This document shows positions 41,806 through 50,171 of a stretch of DNA of 64,000 bases, piece by piece (within the stretch, counting starts at the first letter, position 1; the number at the start of each line of letters is the position of its first letter). This DNA comes from Bacteroidota bacterium (lineage in GTDB: Bacteria > Bacteroidota > Bacteroidia > Flavobacteriales > Weeksellaceae). Location: the NCBI GenBank assembly GCA_023393915.1, contig JAEXBS010000037.1, positions 1 through 64,000 of the forward strand. The letters run 5' to 3'. Both the position numbers and the translations under genes were made by a program. The notes below the pieces were generated by a model. It did no database searches. It saw only the letters and a list, made by a program, of their open reading frames with translations, and was not told the origin of the DNA.

Positions 41806-42823
41806 AGTTATTCTATTTGGTGCTCCAAAAGCCTATAACGTCAGCGATGAAATCAAAAGAAATTTAGAGTATTTAGGTTTCCGCGTGGTTGATGTTTCCT
41901 TTCCACAAGAATTCAAATATAAAAATCGTTATCAAAAGATTTATAATTTTCTTCGTAAAACCTTTTTAAGTGACACGGATTACAAAAAAAGTTTACGATT
42001 TGCCCCCTATCGGGATGAATTTGAAAAGGCGATTGAATCGCTTGAAGAAAAAGCAGACTACTCCCTATTTGTACGTGCTGACAGTTTTCCTAAATCGTTT
42101 GTAAAAAAAGTGGTTAACAATGCCCATCACAACTGTGCTTACCAGTGGGACGGTATCGCTTTATTTCCAGAAATAAAAAAATACAAGAATCTTTTTGACC
42201 GTTTCTATGTCTTCGACCCTTATGATGTAGATCCATCAAAAGGCCAACTTCCAACCACCAATTTTTATTTTGATTACAATCTCCAAGCCCCTGACAACTA
42301 CAATGAGCGTTCAGTGTACTTTCTAGGAAGCTATTTCCCTCATAGAATAGATCCGATTAAGCAAATACTAAAGGAAGTCAAAAAAGCAGGGTTTACGCCA
42401 CAAATCCACCTACTTTCCAGAAACAGACAAGTTGCTCCGGAGCATAAAAACTGTGGCGCTATTTTCCTTAGCGAACCGATCGGTTTTAATGAAAACCTAG
42501 AACGCATGAAAAATGCCGGAGTCCTGGTGGATTTTGTAAACGGTAGACATGGAGGATTATCATTTCGAACTTTTGAGGCGATTGGCCACAACAAAAAACT
42601 CATTACCAACAATCCGCAAGTTGTAAATTACGATTTTTATCATCCGGATAACTTTTTCGTATGCGCGGAATTGAATTTTGAAGGTCTTGCAGAGTTTTTA
42701 AACAGGCCCTATCGACCACTTTCTAAAGAACTAAAAGATAAATACAGTTTTAGCAATTGGATTAATTACATCCTTTCTATTGCACCTTACCAACCTATTT
42801 CACTTCCAGTAAAGACCTCCTAG
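41792..42823 (+). CDS. CgeB-like glycosyltransferase family protein
   Basis: A 343-residue protein resembling the CgeB/glycosyl transferase 1-like group. The N-terminus KVILFGAPKAYNVSDEIKRNL looks like the first strand and helix of a GT-B fold. The middle has SVYFLGSYFPHRIDPIKQIL near 170. The C-terminal part LVDFVNGRHGGLSFRTFEAIGHNKKLITNN near 240-270 corresponds to the sugar-nucleotide site of such enzymes, where the conserved E-G/A pattern (RTFEAIG) sits. Function is probably polysaccharide or LPS glycosylation (inference). It overlaps the upstream GT2 gene by 14 bp and converges with the GT90 gene with a 4-bp overlap. Confidence 0.75.
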   Translation: MHENKVILFGAPKAYNVSDEIKRNLEYLGFRVVDVSFPQEFKYKNRYQKIYNFLRKTFLSDTDYKKSLRFAPYRDEFEKAIESLEEKADYSLFVRADSFPKSFVKKVVNNAHHNCAYQWDGIALFPEIKKYKNLFDRFYVFDPYDVDPSKGQLPTTNFYFDYNLQAPDNYNERSVYFLGSYFPHRIDPIKQILKEVKKAGFTPQIHLLSRNRQVAPEHKNCGAIFLSEPIGFNENLERMKNAGVLVDFVNGRHGGLSFRTFEAIGHNKKLITNNPQVVNYDFYHPDNFFVCAELNFEGLAEFLNRPYRPLSKELKDKYSFSNWINYILSIAPYQPISLPVKTS

Positions 42824-43755
42824 CTGCACCATTTGAAATATTTGTCTAGTACTAATAGCTGGCAAAGTTTTTCATTTCTATGTTGAAAAAACTGAGCAGC
42901 GTGCTTTTTTGCGTTTTCAATGATTTCCTGACAAAGCTCAGGACGCTCGAGGTAATAATTCAGTACTTCTTCCAAGTCGGAGTAATCGGATCGAATTTCT
43001 ATATAGTGCTTTCCTCCCACCAAAGTTCCCTCCATAAACCATGTTTCAAACTTTGGCTTTGGCATAACGGCAATGGAATTAGAAGACATAATCCATTTTA
43101 AGTTACTGGCTACATCGTTTCCTTCTAATGAAAGGATAAACTTATACTCCAAATGCTTTAAGATAGAAACCTTGGGACCGATCCATTCGGGATTCCCTCC
43201 ACTTGTATTGGTTTGACGTAGATCGGTCAACGGGTGATCAAAGTACTGCTTAAAAAAATCGTAGCGGTGCTTTTGAAACACGCCTCCCCTACCAATCAAG
43301 AGATCTTTTTTATCATCAAAGTCCAAGGAATCATTAACTCGAATAAAATGTCGAGTATGGTTGAGTTTTAATAATACGCTGTTCTCATTTGCACCCTCAA
43401 CAGGTCTACTCTTAACTAAAGATGGTGCTGTAGGAACCTCAGTCACATCACCAAAAACGTAATCGAGGTATAAGTTTGCATCGAAATGTCTAGCAGTTCG
43501 GTACGCATCAAAATAATAAGCTTTGGGAGTAACAGGACGAAGTAAATCTTTTATTTGGGTTTTATGAGAAAGAGTTTTGGGTTCTGAAATTTTGCAATAA
43601 TATTCTACCCGATTTTCAATCTCGTTTATTTCCTCAAGGGAAAGCTTTTCCTTAAGTTGAAAGATTTTTCTCTCTGCACTTGCTACCGGAAACTTATCCA
43701 AGACCATTCCGTTAAAGTAAAACTTAAATTTATTTGCCTTTTCTACCCTTTTCAC
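42820..43755 (-). CDS. Glycosyl transferase family 90 (CAP10-like) protein
   Basis: A 311-residue protein matching the CAP10/LpsA family (GT90). The central LLIGRGGVFQKHRYDFFKQYF, the block YKFILSLEGNDVASNLKWIMSS near residues 205-226 with the sugar-nucleotide site, and IAVMPKPKFETWFMEG are the family's hallmark, as is the later HYIEIRSDYSDLEEVLNYY. In bacteria such genes modify LPS core or O-antigen; the donor is unknown. It converges with the CgeB-like gene (4-bp overlap), so the GT2/CgeB-like and GT90 genes probably form one glycan cluster on opposite strands. Confidence 0.88.
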   Translation of the reverse strand: MKRVEKANKFKFYFNGMVLDKFPVASAERKIFQLKEKLSLEEINEIENRVEYYCKISEPKTLSHKTQIKDLLRPVTPKAYYFDAYRTARHFDANLYLDYVFGDVTEVPTAPSLVKSRPVEGANENSVLLKLNHTRHFIRVNDSLDFDDKKDLLIGRGGVFQKHRYDFFKQYFDHPLTDLRQTNTSGGNPEWIGPKVSILKHLEYKFILSLEGNDVASNLKWIMSSNSIAVMPKPKFETWFMEGTLVGGKHYIEIRSDYSDLEEVLNYYLERPELCQEIIENAKKHAAQFFQHRNEKLCQLLVLDKYFKWCS

Positions 43756-43805
43756 CTCTTTTTAATTTATGCAAAGCTATCGAATTAATTCCACGCATTT
43801 ATTCG

Positions 43806-43813
43806 TAAATTTG
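43806..43813 (+). promoter_or_regulatory. -7 promoter element of gltX
   Basis: TAAATTTG fits TAnnTTTG. The first in-frame ATG (43824) is only 10 nt after it, so the ATG at 43833, which matches the family N-terminus, is preferred. Confidence 0.6.
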
Positions 43814-43832
43814 CCTTCCTAAAATGTGTTTT

Positions 43833-45341
43833 ATGAGTAAAGTACGCGTACGATTTGCACCAAGTCCCACCGGTCCCCTTCATTTAGGTGGAGTGAGAAC
43901 GGCCTTATATGATTATTTGTTTGCCAAAAAAATGGGAGGTGATTTCATCCTGAGAATTGAAGATACAGATTCCGCCCGGTATGTTGAAGGCGCAGAAGAG
44001 TACATAATGGAAGCACTAGAATGGTGTGGCTTAATACCTGACGAAAGCCCAAAGCACGGAGGCCCTTTCGGTCCTTATCGCCAAAGTGAAAGGAAATCGA
44101 TTTACGAAAAGTATACAGAGCAAATATTAAAAACAGACTTTGCTTACATAGCATTCGATACTCCTGAGGAATTAGAAAGCATTCGGAAGGAATACGAAGA
44201 AAGGGGTGAGGTTTTCGCGTACGATTACTTCACGCGCACTCGTCTAAAAAATTCACTTTCCCTTACCCCTAAGGAAGTTCAAGAACTACTTGATCAAAAC
44301 ACTCCATATGTTGTACGATTTAAAATGCCGGTTGACCGTATATTACAACTGGACGATCTAATAAGAGGTCGATCAGCAGTAAATACCAATACACTAGATG
44401 ACAAAGTTTTAGTCAAAAATGACGGAATGCCTACTTATCATTTCGCGAACATCATTGATGACTACGAGATGAAAATAACGCACGTTATTAGAGGAGAAGA
44501 GTGGCTTCCTTCCTTAGGCCTCCACACTCTACTTTACGAAGCTATGGGGTGGACAGCTCCACAGTTTGCTCACCTGTCCTTGATCCTAAAACCAGAAGGC
44601 AAAGGAAAATTAAGTAAAAGAGACGGAGATAAATTTGGTTTTCCTGTCTTCCCGCTTGATTTTAAAGATCCACAAAGTGGTAATCTTCTGAAGGGTTATA
44701 GAGAGGAAGGTTATTTTCCCGAGGCCTTTATCAACTTTTTAGCGCTTCTGGGCTGGTCCCCTTCCGATGACAAAGAGATTTTAAGTTTAGAACAATTGGT
44801 AGAGGAGTTTGACCTCAACAAGGTTCACAAAGCCGGCGCTCGATTCAGCAAAGAGAAGGCCGAATGGTTTAATCACGAATACCTTCAAATCAAATCCAAC
44901 ACGGAAATACTGACTTACCTTAAAGCATTAGAACCGGTATCTCAGAGTTCCCTTGGGGACGATCAACTTCTTAAGATCATCTCTTTAATGAAGGAAAGAG
45001 CAACTTTTGTACGTCAAATATACCAGGAGGGACAATTCTTCTTTGAAAGACCTGAATCCTACGACGAAAAAGCGAGCAAAAAAGCTTGGAGTGAAACGAC
45101 CGGACAATTGATCTCAGAATTGAAAAGTACTTTAGAGACTTTGGAATTCACTAACGATGCCCTGCGTGGTGCCATTCACAGCATTGCTGAAGCCAATTCA
45201 GTTGGAATGGGCAAAGTGATGATGCCGCTACGCCTCGCGCTTGTAGGCCAACTTAAAGGTCCAGACGTTCCAGACATTATGGAAATTCTGGGTAAAGATG
45301 AAACCCTCTCGCGTATCACGATAGCATGTGAGACTCTTTAG
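43833..45341 (+). CDS. gltX: Glutamyl-tRNA synthetase
   Basis: A class I synthetase charging tRNA-Glu. The 502-residue protein begins MSKVRVRFAPSPTGPLHLGG, with HIGH-type PLHLGG at 15-20. It continues with ILRIEDTDSARYVEGAE, GPYRQSERKSIYEKY and YHFANIIDDYEMKITHVIRGEEWLPS, and has the KMSKS-type motif GKLSKRDGDKFGFPVFP near 258-274. The C-terminal anticodon-binding domain is complete. The KxSKRDGD form and the insertion at FKDPQSGNLLKGYREEGY are typical of Bacteroidota GltX. accA begins 48 bp after its stop. Confidence 0.97.
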   Translation: MSKVRVRFAPSPTGPLHLGGVRTALYDYLFAKKMGGDFILRIEDTDSARYVEGAEEYIMEALEWCGLIPDESPKHGGPFGPYRQSERKSIYEKYTEQILKTDFAYIAFDTPEELESIRKEYEERGEVFAYDYFTRTRLKNSLSLTPKEVQELLDQNTPYVVRFKMPVDRILQLDDLIRGRSAVNTNTLDDKVLVKNDGMPTYHFANIIDDYEMKITHVIRGEEWLPSLGLHTLLYEAMGWTAPQFAHLSLILKPEGKGKLSKRDGDKFGFPVFPLDFKDPQSGNLLKGYREEGYFPEAFINFLALLGWSPSDDKEILSLEQLVEEFDLNKVHKAGARFSKEKAEWFNHEYLQIKSNTEILTYLKALEPVSQSSLGDDQLLKIISLMKERATFVRQIYQEGQFFFERPESYDEKASKKAWSETTGQLISELKSTLETLEFTNDALRGAIHSIAEANSVGMGKVMMPLRLALVGQLKGPDVPDIMEILGKDETLSRITIACETL

Positions 45342-45389
45342 GGGGTTTAAGCATTATTTCATACATTTGAAAAAATTTCTACAAAACCA

Positions 45390-46346
45390 ATGGAATATTT
45401 ACAATTTGAGCAGCCAATCAAAGAACTGATGGATCAGTATCAAGCATGCGCTCTACTGGGAGAAGAAAGTGGTGTTGACGTACAGGTAGCCTGTAGCCAG
45501 ATTGAAGAAAAAATCCTAGCAAAAAAGAAAGAAATCTATTCGAACCTTTCGCCTTGGCAAACTGTACAGCTTTCGCGCCATCCGGACCGACCTTATACAC
45601 TTGATTTCATAAACGGAATTGTTGATGAAGGAAGTTTTCTTGAACTTCACGGCGACCGCGGTTACGCTGATGACCAAGCAATGGTAGGAGGTCTAGCTAA
45701 AATTGCAGGAAAATCCGTTATGCTTATCGGTACTCAAAAGGGAAGAACAACGAAAGAAAGACAGCAACGTCGATTTGGAATGCCTAATCCAGAAGGTTAC
45801 AGAAAAGCATTAAGGCTGATGAAATTGGCTGAAAAATTTTCCATTCCTATTGTTACTTTTCTAGATACTCCAGGTGCCTACCCAGGCCTTGAAGCAGAGG
45901 AAAGAGGGCAAGGGGAAGCGATCGCTCGTAATATTTACGAAATGGTACAGCTTAAAACTCCCATACTGTCCTACGTTATTGGAGAAGGAGCGAGTGGCGG
46001 AGCACTAGGTATCGGTGTTGGAAATAAAGTTTTCATGTTACAATATACCTGGTATAGTGTAATTGCTCCAGAAAGCTGCTCTTCGATTCTATGGAGAAAT
46101 TGGGACCATAAAGAAGATGCGGCGAATGCATTGAAGTTGACTCCGAAGGACATGCTCAAAAACAAGATCATTGATGGAATCATAGAAGAACCTCTTGGTG
46201 GAGCACAATACGATCCTAAGGAGGCTTATGCCAATTTAAAAAGTTCGATTCAAAAAGAATTGGCTGAACTAAGCCAATTAAGTACAAAAGACCTGATTGA
46301 ACAGCGTCAAAATAAATTCGTTGAGATGGGAGAATGGAAAGGGTAA
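45390..46346 (+). CDS. accA: Acetyl-CoA carboxylase carboxyltransferase subunit alpha
   Basis: AccA with AccD transfers carboxyl from biotin to acetyl-CoA, giving malonyl-CoA for fatty acid synthesis. The 318-residue sequence starts MEYLQFEQPIKELMDQYQAC and contains WQTVQLSRHPDRPYTLDFI, FLELHGDRGYADDQAMVGGLA, FGMPNPEGYRKALRLMKLAEKF, the crotonase-type oxyanion segment TFLDTPGAYPGLEAEERGQGEAIA near 154-177 and VIGEGASGGALGIGVGNKV. It follows gltX closely and is probably co-transcribed with it. A GC-rich hairpin covers its stop codon. Confidence 0.97.
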   Translation: MEYLQFEQPIKELMDQYQACALLGEESGVDVQVACSQIEEKILAKKKEIYSNLSPWQTVQLSRHPDRPYTLDFINGIVDEGSFLELHGDRGYADDQAMVGGLAKIAGKSVMLIGTQKGRTTKERQQRRFGMPNPEGYRKALRLMKLAEKFSIPIVTFLDTPGAYPGLEAEERGQGEAIARNIYEMVQLKTPILSYVIGEGASGGALGIGVGNKVFMLQYTWYSVIAPESCSSILWRNWDHKEDAANALKLTPKDMLKNKIIDGIIEEPLGGAQYDPKEAYANLKSSIQKELAELSQLSTKDLIEQRQNKFVEMGEWKG

Positions 46347-46355
46347 CCCCTTTCC
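46336..46355 (+). terminator. GC-rich hairpin over the accA stop codon
   Basis: GGAAAGGG pairs with CCCTTTCC (one C offset) around a 4-nt loop that contains part of the TAA stop. There is no T run after it, so it may be a 3'-end protecting structure and not a classical terminator. Confidence 0.45.
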
Positions 46356-46640
46356 TCCCAATCAACTTTGGCAAATTTAATAGACTTATTTTACTCTGTA
46401 AATTATTTGGCTTCGACCCAGCTAAATAAAGAGTCAGAATCTTGAGGACTATTTTCCCCTCAAAAAACTAAATAGAATTTTTCTTCTACGATCTTTATTC
46501 TTCTTTCGGAGAATCCCGAATAGTTAGCGATTGAAAGGAAGCTACTCTATAGTTCTCACTAGCGTATTTTAATTTAAAGTGCAAGATTATTTTGTACAAT
46601 TCACGCAAAATCTACCGGCAGATAAACGCTAAAATTTTCT
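46356..46640. other. Non-coding gap between accA and tsf
   Basis: The full gap is 356 bp. I see no convincing gene. A hairpin TTGAGG / CCTCAA (46442-46447, 46458-46463) precedes an A run, which gives a T run only on the minus strand, so it could stop minus-strand transcription. The rest is AT-rich without other structure that I can see. Confidence 0.5.
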
Positions 46641-46648
46641 TATATTTG
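46641..46648 (+). promoter_or_regulatory. -7 promoter element of tsf
   Basis: TATATTTG fits TAnnTTTG exactly, 54 bp before the tsf ATG. A clear -33 element is missing. It shows that tsf is transcribed separately from rpsB. Confidence 0.6.
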
Positions 46649-46702
46649 CAACGCAAAAAAAAGAGACTTTTGCATTAATAAAAATATAAAAACCGTAAAT
46701 AT

Positions 46703-47527
46703 ATGTATACACCAGTAGCTGCAGACGTAGCAAAACTAAGAAACACCACTGGAGCTGGAATGATGGATTGTAAAAAAGCTTTAGTTGAAGCAGAAGGAGA
46801 CTTCGAAAAAGCGATTGACATCCTGAGAAAAAAAGGCCAAAAAGTAGCTGCTAACAGAGCAGACCGTGAATCAACAGAAGGTGCAGTCATTGCTAAAGTG
46901 AACGGTGATGAAACCAAAGGTGCAATCATTTCACTTAATTGTGAGACTGACTTTGTTGCAAAAAACGAAGCTTTTGTTGAGCTTGCAACTAAACTTGCAG
47001 AATTAGCTTTGGAGTACAATACAAAAGATGAATTCCTTGCAGCTGGTTTTGAAGGCATTACAGTTGGAGAAAAATTAACTGAACAAACAGGTGTAATCGG
47101 AGAGAAAATTGAGATTGGAGCATTCGAAAAGATCGAAGGACCTTTCCTTGGAGCTTATATCCATGCAGGAAACAAAATTGCAGCAATCACTTCCCTTTCT
47201 CAAAAAGTTGCCGGAGCAGAAGAAGCAGCAAAATCTGTTTCAATGCAAGTTGCGGCAATGAACCCAATTGCGCTTGATGAAACTCAAGTTTCTCAAGATA
47301 CAATTGACAAAGAATTAGAAATTGAAAAGGAACTTCTTATCAAAGAAGGAAAGCCAGAAAATATTATTGAAAATATTTTAAAAGGTAAAATGCAACGTTT
47401 CTACAAAGACAACACTCTTGTTCACCAAGCATTCATTAAAGATGCAGGGCAAAGTGTTGCAGACTATGTTAAGTCGGTTAACTCTGATCTTAAAGTGTTA
47501 GGATTTGTTCGTGTAGGGCTAGCTTAA
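46703..47527 (+). CDS. tsf: Translation elongation factor Ts
   Basis: EF-Ts exchanges GDP for GTP on EF-Tu. The 274-residue protein has an N-terminal UBA-like domain with VAKLRNTTGAGMMDCKKALVEAEGDFEKAIDILRKKG. Next comes the conserved core AIISLNCETDFVAKNEAFVELATKLA, with the EF-Tu-contacting TDFV, and the C-terminal dimerisation part ending KDAGQSVADYVKSVNSDLKVLGFVRVGLA. It is not next to rpsB as in most bacteria: rpsB lies 1.7 kb away on the opposite strand with two genes between. It has its own promoter and terminator. Confidence 0.97.
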   Translation: MYTPVAADVAKLRNTTGAGMMDCKKALVEAEGDFEKAIDILRKKGQKVAANRADRESTEGAVIAKVNGDETKGAIISLNCETDFVAKNEAFVELATKLAELALEYNTKDEFLAAGFEGITVGEKLTEQTGVIGEKIEIGAFEKIEGPFLGAYIHAGNKIAAITSLSQKVAGAEEAAKSVSMQVAAMNPIALDETQVSQDTIDKELEIEKELLIKEGKPENIIENILKGKMQRFYKDNTLVHQAFIKDAGQSVADYVKSVNSDLKVLGFVRVGLA

Positions 47528-47545
47528 TTCTTTTACCTAATCAAC

Positions 47546-47577
47546 TAAAAACTCTGCCTAGATAGGCAGAGTTTTTA
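47546..47577 (+). terminator. Terminator after tsf
   Basis: A perfect 15-bp stem built on AACTCTGCCTA / TAGGCAGAGTT with a minimal loop; symmetric arms suggest it may act in both directions. Confidence 0.88.
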
Positions 47578-47606
47578 ATTATATTCTATTGGATAAATTA
47601 ACTTTG
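47574..47606 (+). promoter_or_regulatory. Promoter of the CarboxypepD_reg-like gene
   Basis: TTTA (47574-47577), a 21-bp spacer and TAACTTTG (47599-47606), 46 bp before the ATG at 47653. The upstream part overlaps the tsf terminator. Confidence 0.5.
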
Positions 47607-47652
47607 TGTTGAATTTTTCATCTAACTAGTTTAAAACAATTAACCAAAACCA

Positions 47653-48453
47653 ATGCGCTATCTTTTACTTTTTATCGGTTTACTTAGCACGCCATTCTAT
47701 TGGGCACAAAGTTTTACCGGCCAAGTATTCATGCGCGACAATGCAGATATTTACTTTAATACCGTATATATTACGAACCTGCGCACTTTCACAACCGTCC
47801 TTAGCAATTCATCAGGAAACTTTTCAATAAGCGCTCAAAAGGGAGATAAGATCCGATTTACTTCAAGACTAGCCCAAAGACAAGATTTAACTATAGGGGA
47901 AAGGGAACTGAGAAATGAAAACAACTTTATTGAGTTAAAACCATACTATCATTCAATAGAAGAAGTAGTTCTGGGATGGAATCCTACAGGAAATTTAAAA
48001 ACGGACGTAATCCAACTCACTTCAAAAAACAAAAAAATTGAAATTGCACAGATTGTTGGACTACCAACCCCCATCAAAAGAGATGAAGATTACCTTGAGC
48101 CACTTGTAGGACTGGCTAATGGAGGATTAGGTGTAAGTGTACAAGGAATATATAATTTACTTTCGGGAGAACACAAGAAGATTCAAAGACTACAGCGCTA
48201 CGAAAGAATGCAGAAAAATGTGACTACCATCCGTAATTATTATGGTGACGATTACTTTGTAAAAGTGAAAATACCGGTATCGATGATCGATAACTTCCTG
48301 CAATTTGTTTACTCTTCCGACCAATTAGGACACATTGTAGAATTAGGCGAATTAGAGGCAGTAAAACCTTCCATAGAGAAATACCTACCCATTTACCAAA
48401 AGAGGCTTAGGGATTCAAGTTTAAGTGAAATTCGAGTCGATCCAACATCCTAA
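47653..48453 (+). CDS. Exported protein with CarboxypepD_reg-like domain, hypothetical
   Basis: A 266-residue protein with a signal peptide (MRYLLLFIGLLSTPFYWAQ, cleavage after about 19). The first 90 residues look like the CarboxypepD_reg-like beta sandwich common in Bacteroidota surface proteins: SFTGQVFMRDNADIYFNTVYI, TTVLSNSSGNFSISAQKGDKIRFTS, NNFIELKP. No TonB-dependent receptor plug or barrel follows; the remainder is a mixed domain with LPTPIKRDEDYLEPLVGLANGG and many charged residues. Function unknown. It lies between tsf and trmB, 30 bp before trmB, and may share a transcript with trmB. Confidence 0.8.
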   Translation: MRYLLLFIGLLSTPFYWAQSFTGQVFMRDNADIYFNTVYITNLRTFTTVLSNSSGNFSISAQKGDKIRFTSRLAQRQDLTIGERELRNENNFIELKPYYHSIEEVVLGWNPTGNLKTDVIQLTSKNKKIEIAQIVGLPTPIKRDEDYLEPLVGLANGGLGVSVQGIYNLLSGEHKKIQRLQRYERMQKNVTTIRNYYGDDYFVKVKIPVSMIDNFLQFVYSSDQLGHIVELGELEAVKPSIEKYLPIYQKRLRDSSLSEIRVDPTS

Positions 48454-48483
48454 ATTCTTACCTTTGCATCCTGAAAATTATCT

Positions 48484-49164
48484 ATGGGAAAAAAGAACAA
48501 ACTAGCGCGTTTTGCTGAAAACAGAATTCTACCTAACGTATTCCAACCCACAAGAGAAGAGGCCTTAGAAGGATACCAATATCAAGGTAAGTGGAGAGAA
48601 GAAGTGTTTAAGAACAACAATCCTATTGTTCTAGAATTAGGATGTGGGAAAGGTGAGTATTCCGTTGGTCTAGCCAAAGCTTTCCCAAATAAAAATTTTA
48701 TCGGCGTCGATATTAAAGGAGCTCGTTTCTGGTTTGGAGCAAAAGAGGCCCACGAAGAGGGAATGAAAAATGTCGCGTTTCTAAGAACTCAAATTGAACT
48801 TATTGACTGTTTTTTTAATGAAAATGAGGTCGATGAAATCTGGATTACATTTCCCGACCCTCAAATAAAATACAGAAGAACTAAGCACCGTCTGACTAAC
48901 CCGGAATTCCTTGAGCGTTACAAAAAAATTGTCAAAAAAGGCGGAGAAGTCCATTTAAAAACCGATTCTGAATTTTTGCATGGCTACACTCTTGGACTTC
49001 TTCAAGGACAAGGCTATGAAATTATCACCGCCCATCACGACATTTATGGCGCTCCAGAATACGAACCAAATACGCCCTTACTAAGAGATATTCAAACCCA
49101 TTACGAGCAGCTTTTTTCCGCAAAAGGGAAAACAATCACCTACTTGAATTTTAAACTTCATTAA
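48484..49164 (+). CDS. trmB: tRNA (guanine-N7-)-methyltransferase
   Basis: TrmB makes m7G46 in the variable loop of tRNAs. The 226-residue protein has the SAM motif VLELGCGKGEYSVGLAKAFP near residues 49-68, NFIGVDIKGARFWFGAKEA next, and the family signature WITFPDPQIKYRRTKHRLTNPEFLERY near 119-145. PDPQIKYRRTKHRL supplies the catalytic Asp and tRNA-binding basic residues. A conserved DSEFLHGYTL block follows. It ends at a strong bidirectional terminator shared with rpsB. Confidence 0.95.
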   Translation: MGKKNKLARFAENRILPNVFQPTREEALEGYQYQGKWREEVFKNNNPIVLELGCGKGEYSVGLAKAFPNKNFIGVDIKGARFWFGAKEAHEEGMKNVAFLRTQIELIDCFFNENEVDEIWITFPDPQIKYRRTKHRLTNPEFLERYKKIVKKGGEVHLKTDSEFLHGYTLGLLQGQGYEIITAHHDIYGAPEYEPNTPLLRDIQTHYEQLFSAKGKTITYLNFKLH

Positions 49165-49181
49165 TGGGTTTAATAATATAA

Positions 49182-49224
49182 AATACAAAAAATCCCTTCT
49201 TTTTAAGAAGGGATTTTTTGTATT
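49182..49224. terminator. Bidirectional terminator between trmB and rpsB
   Basis: A perfect 20-bp inverted repeat (arms 49182-49201 and 49205-49224, core ATCCCTTCTT / AAGAAGGGAT) with a TTT loop. A-rich and T-rich outer parts give a U run on both strands, so it can end both the trmB and the rplM-rpsI-rpsB transcripts. Confidence 0.92.
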
Positions 49225-49237
49225 ATGAAGAGAAATC

Positions 49238-49999
49238 TTATTCCGTTTCGAAATCAGCATCTGCTTCTGCAGAAACCTTTTCTCCTTCTTCTTTAGATTT
49301 TTCTTTATCTGCTTTTCTTTGAGATTGACCTTCTTTAATAGAAGCTGATACTACAGAAAGAATCATATCAATAGATTTTGAAGCATCATCATTTCCAGGA
49401 ATAACGAAATCTACTTTTCTTGGATCTGAGTTTGTATCAACGATACCAAATACTGGGATACCCAATTTTTTTGCTTCTGTAACCGCGATGTGTTCTCTCA
49501 TAATATCAACCACAAATACAGCAGAAGGAAGACGAACCATATCAGAGATAGAACCTAAGTTCTTCTCAAGATTAGCTCTTTGACGATCTACTTGAAGTCT
49601 TTCTTTTTTAGAAAGTGTTTCAAAAGTTCCGTCTTTCTTCATCTTATCGATGTGGTTCATTTTCTTAACAGCTTTACGAATAGTAACAAAGTTTGTTAAC
49701 ATTCCACCTGGCCATCTTTCAGTAATATAAGGCATACCAAGTTCTGCTGCGTGCTTTGCTACGATTTCTTTCGCTTGCTTTTTAGTTGCAACAAATAGAA
49801 CTTTTTTACCTGCAGAAGTGATTTTTTCTAAAGCGCTACAAGCTTCTTCTAATTTCACTACTGTTTTATGTAAATCTACGATGTGAATACCGTTTTTCTC
49901 CATAAAAATGTATGGAGCCATATTTGGATTCCACTTTCTGGTCATGTGACCGAAATGAACTCCTGCCTCTAAAAGGTCTTTAACATTTGCTTTAGCCAT
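49238..49999 (-). CDS. rpsB: 30S ribosomal protein S2
   Basis: S2 (uS2), 253 residues. The start MAKANVKDLLEAGVHFGHMT and the motifs RKWNPNMAPYIFMEKNGIHIVDLHKT, VLFVATKKQAKEIV, TERWPGGMLTNFVTIRKAVK and IPVFGIVDTNSDPRKVDFVIPGNDDASKS are all standard. A charged C-terminal tail (KEKSKEEGEKVSAEADADFETE) extends beyond the conserved domain, as is usual in this phylum. It is last in rplM-rpsI-rpsB, 172 bp after rpsI. tsf, its usual neighbour, is missing from the downstream side. Confidence 0.97.
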   Translation of the reverse strand: MAKANVKDLLEAGVHFGHMTRKWNPNMAPYIFMEKNGIHIVDLHKTVVKLEEACSALEKITSAGKKVLFVATKKQAKEIVAKHAAELGMPYITERWPGGMLTNFVTIRKAVKKMNHIDKMKKDGTFETLSKKERLQVDRQRANLEKNLGSISDMVRLPSAVFVVDIMREHIAVTEAKKLGIPVFGIVDTNSDPRKVDFVIPGNDDASKSIDMILSVVSASIKEGQSQRKADKEKSKEEGEKVSAEADADFETE

Positions 50000-50171
50000 G
50001 TCTCTTTTTTGTTTTTAGTTTACATTCCGCCTTTTTGCAATCAACTTTTCTTTAGATGGGAGAAAAGTTTGGGTGCTAAACTAAACGGGGCATTTTAATT
50101 AAATAATTATTTTATGCTTCCTCAATACCTTTACTAATTTCTTAAAGTATAAGGAAAGCAAAGGAAGAATA

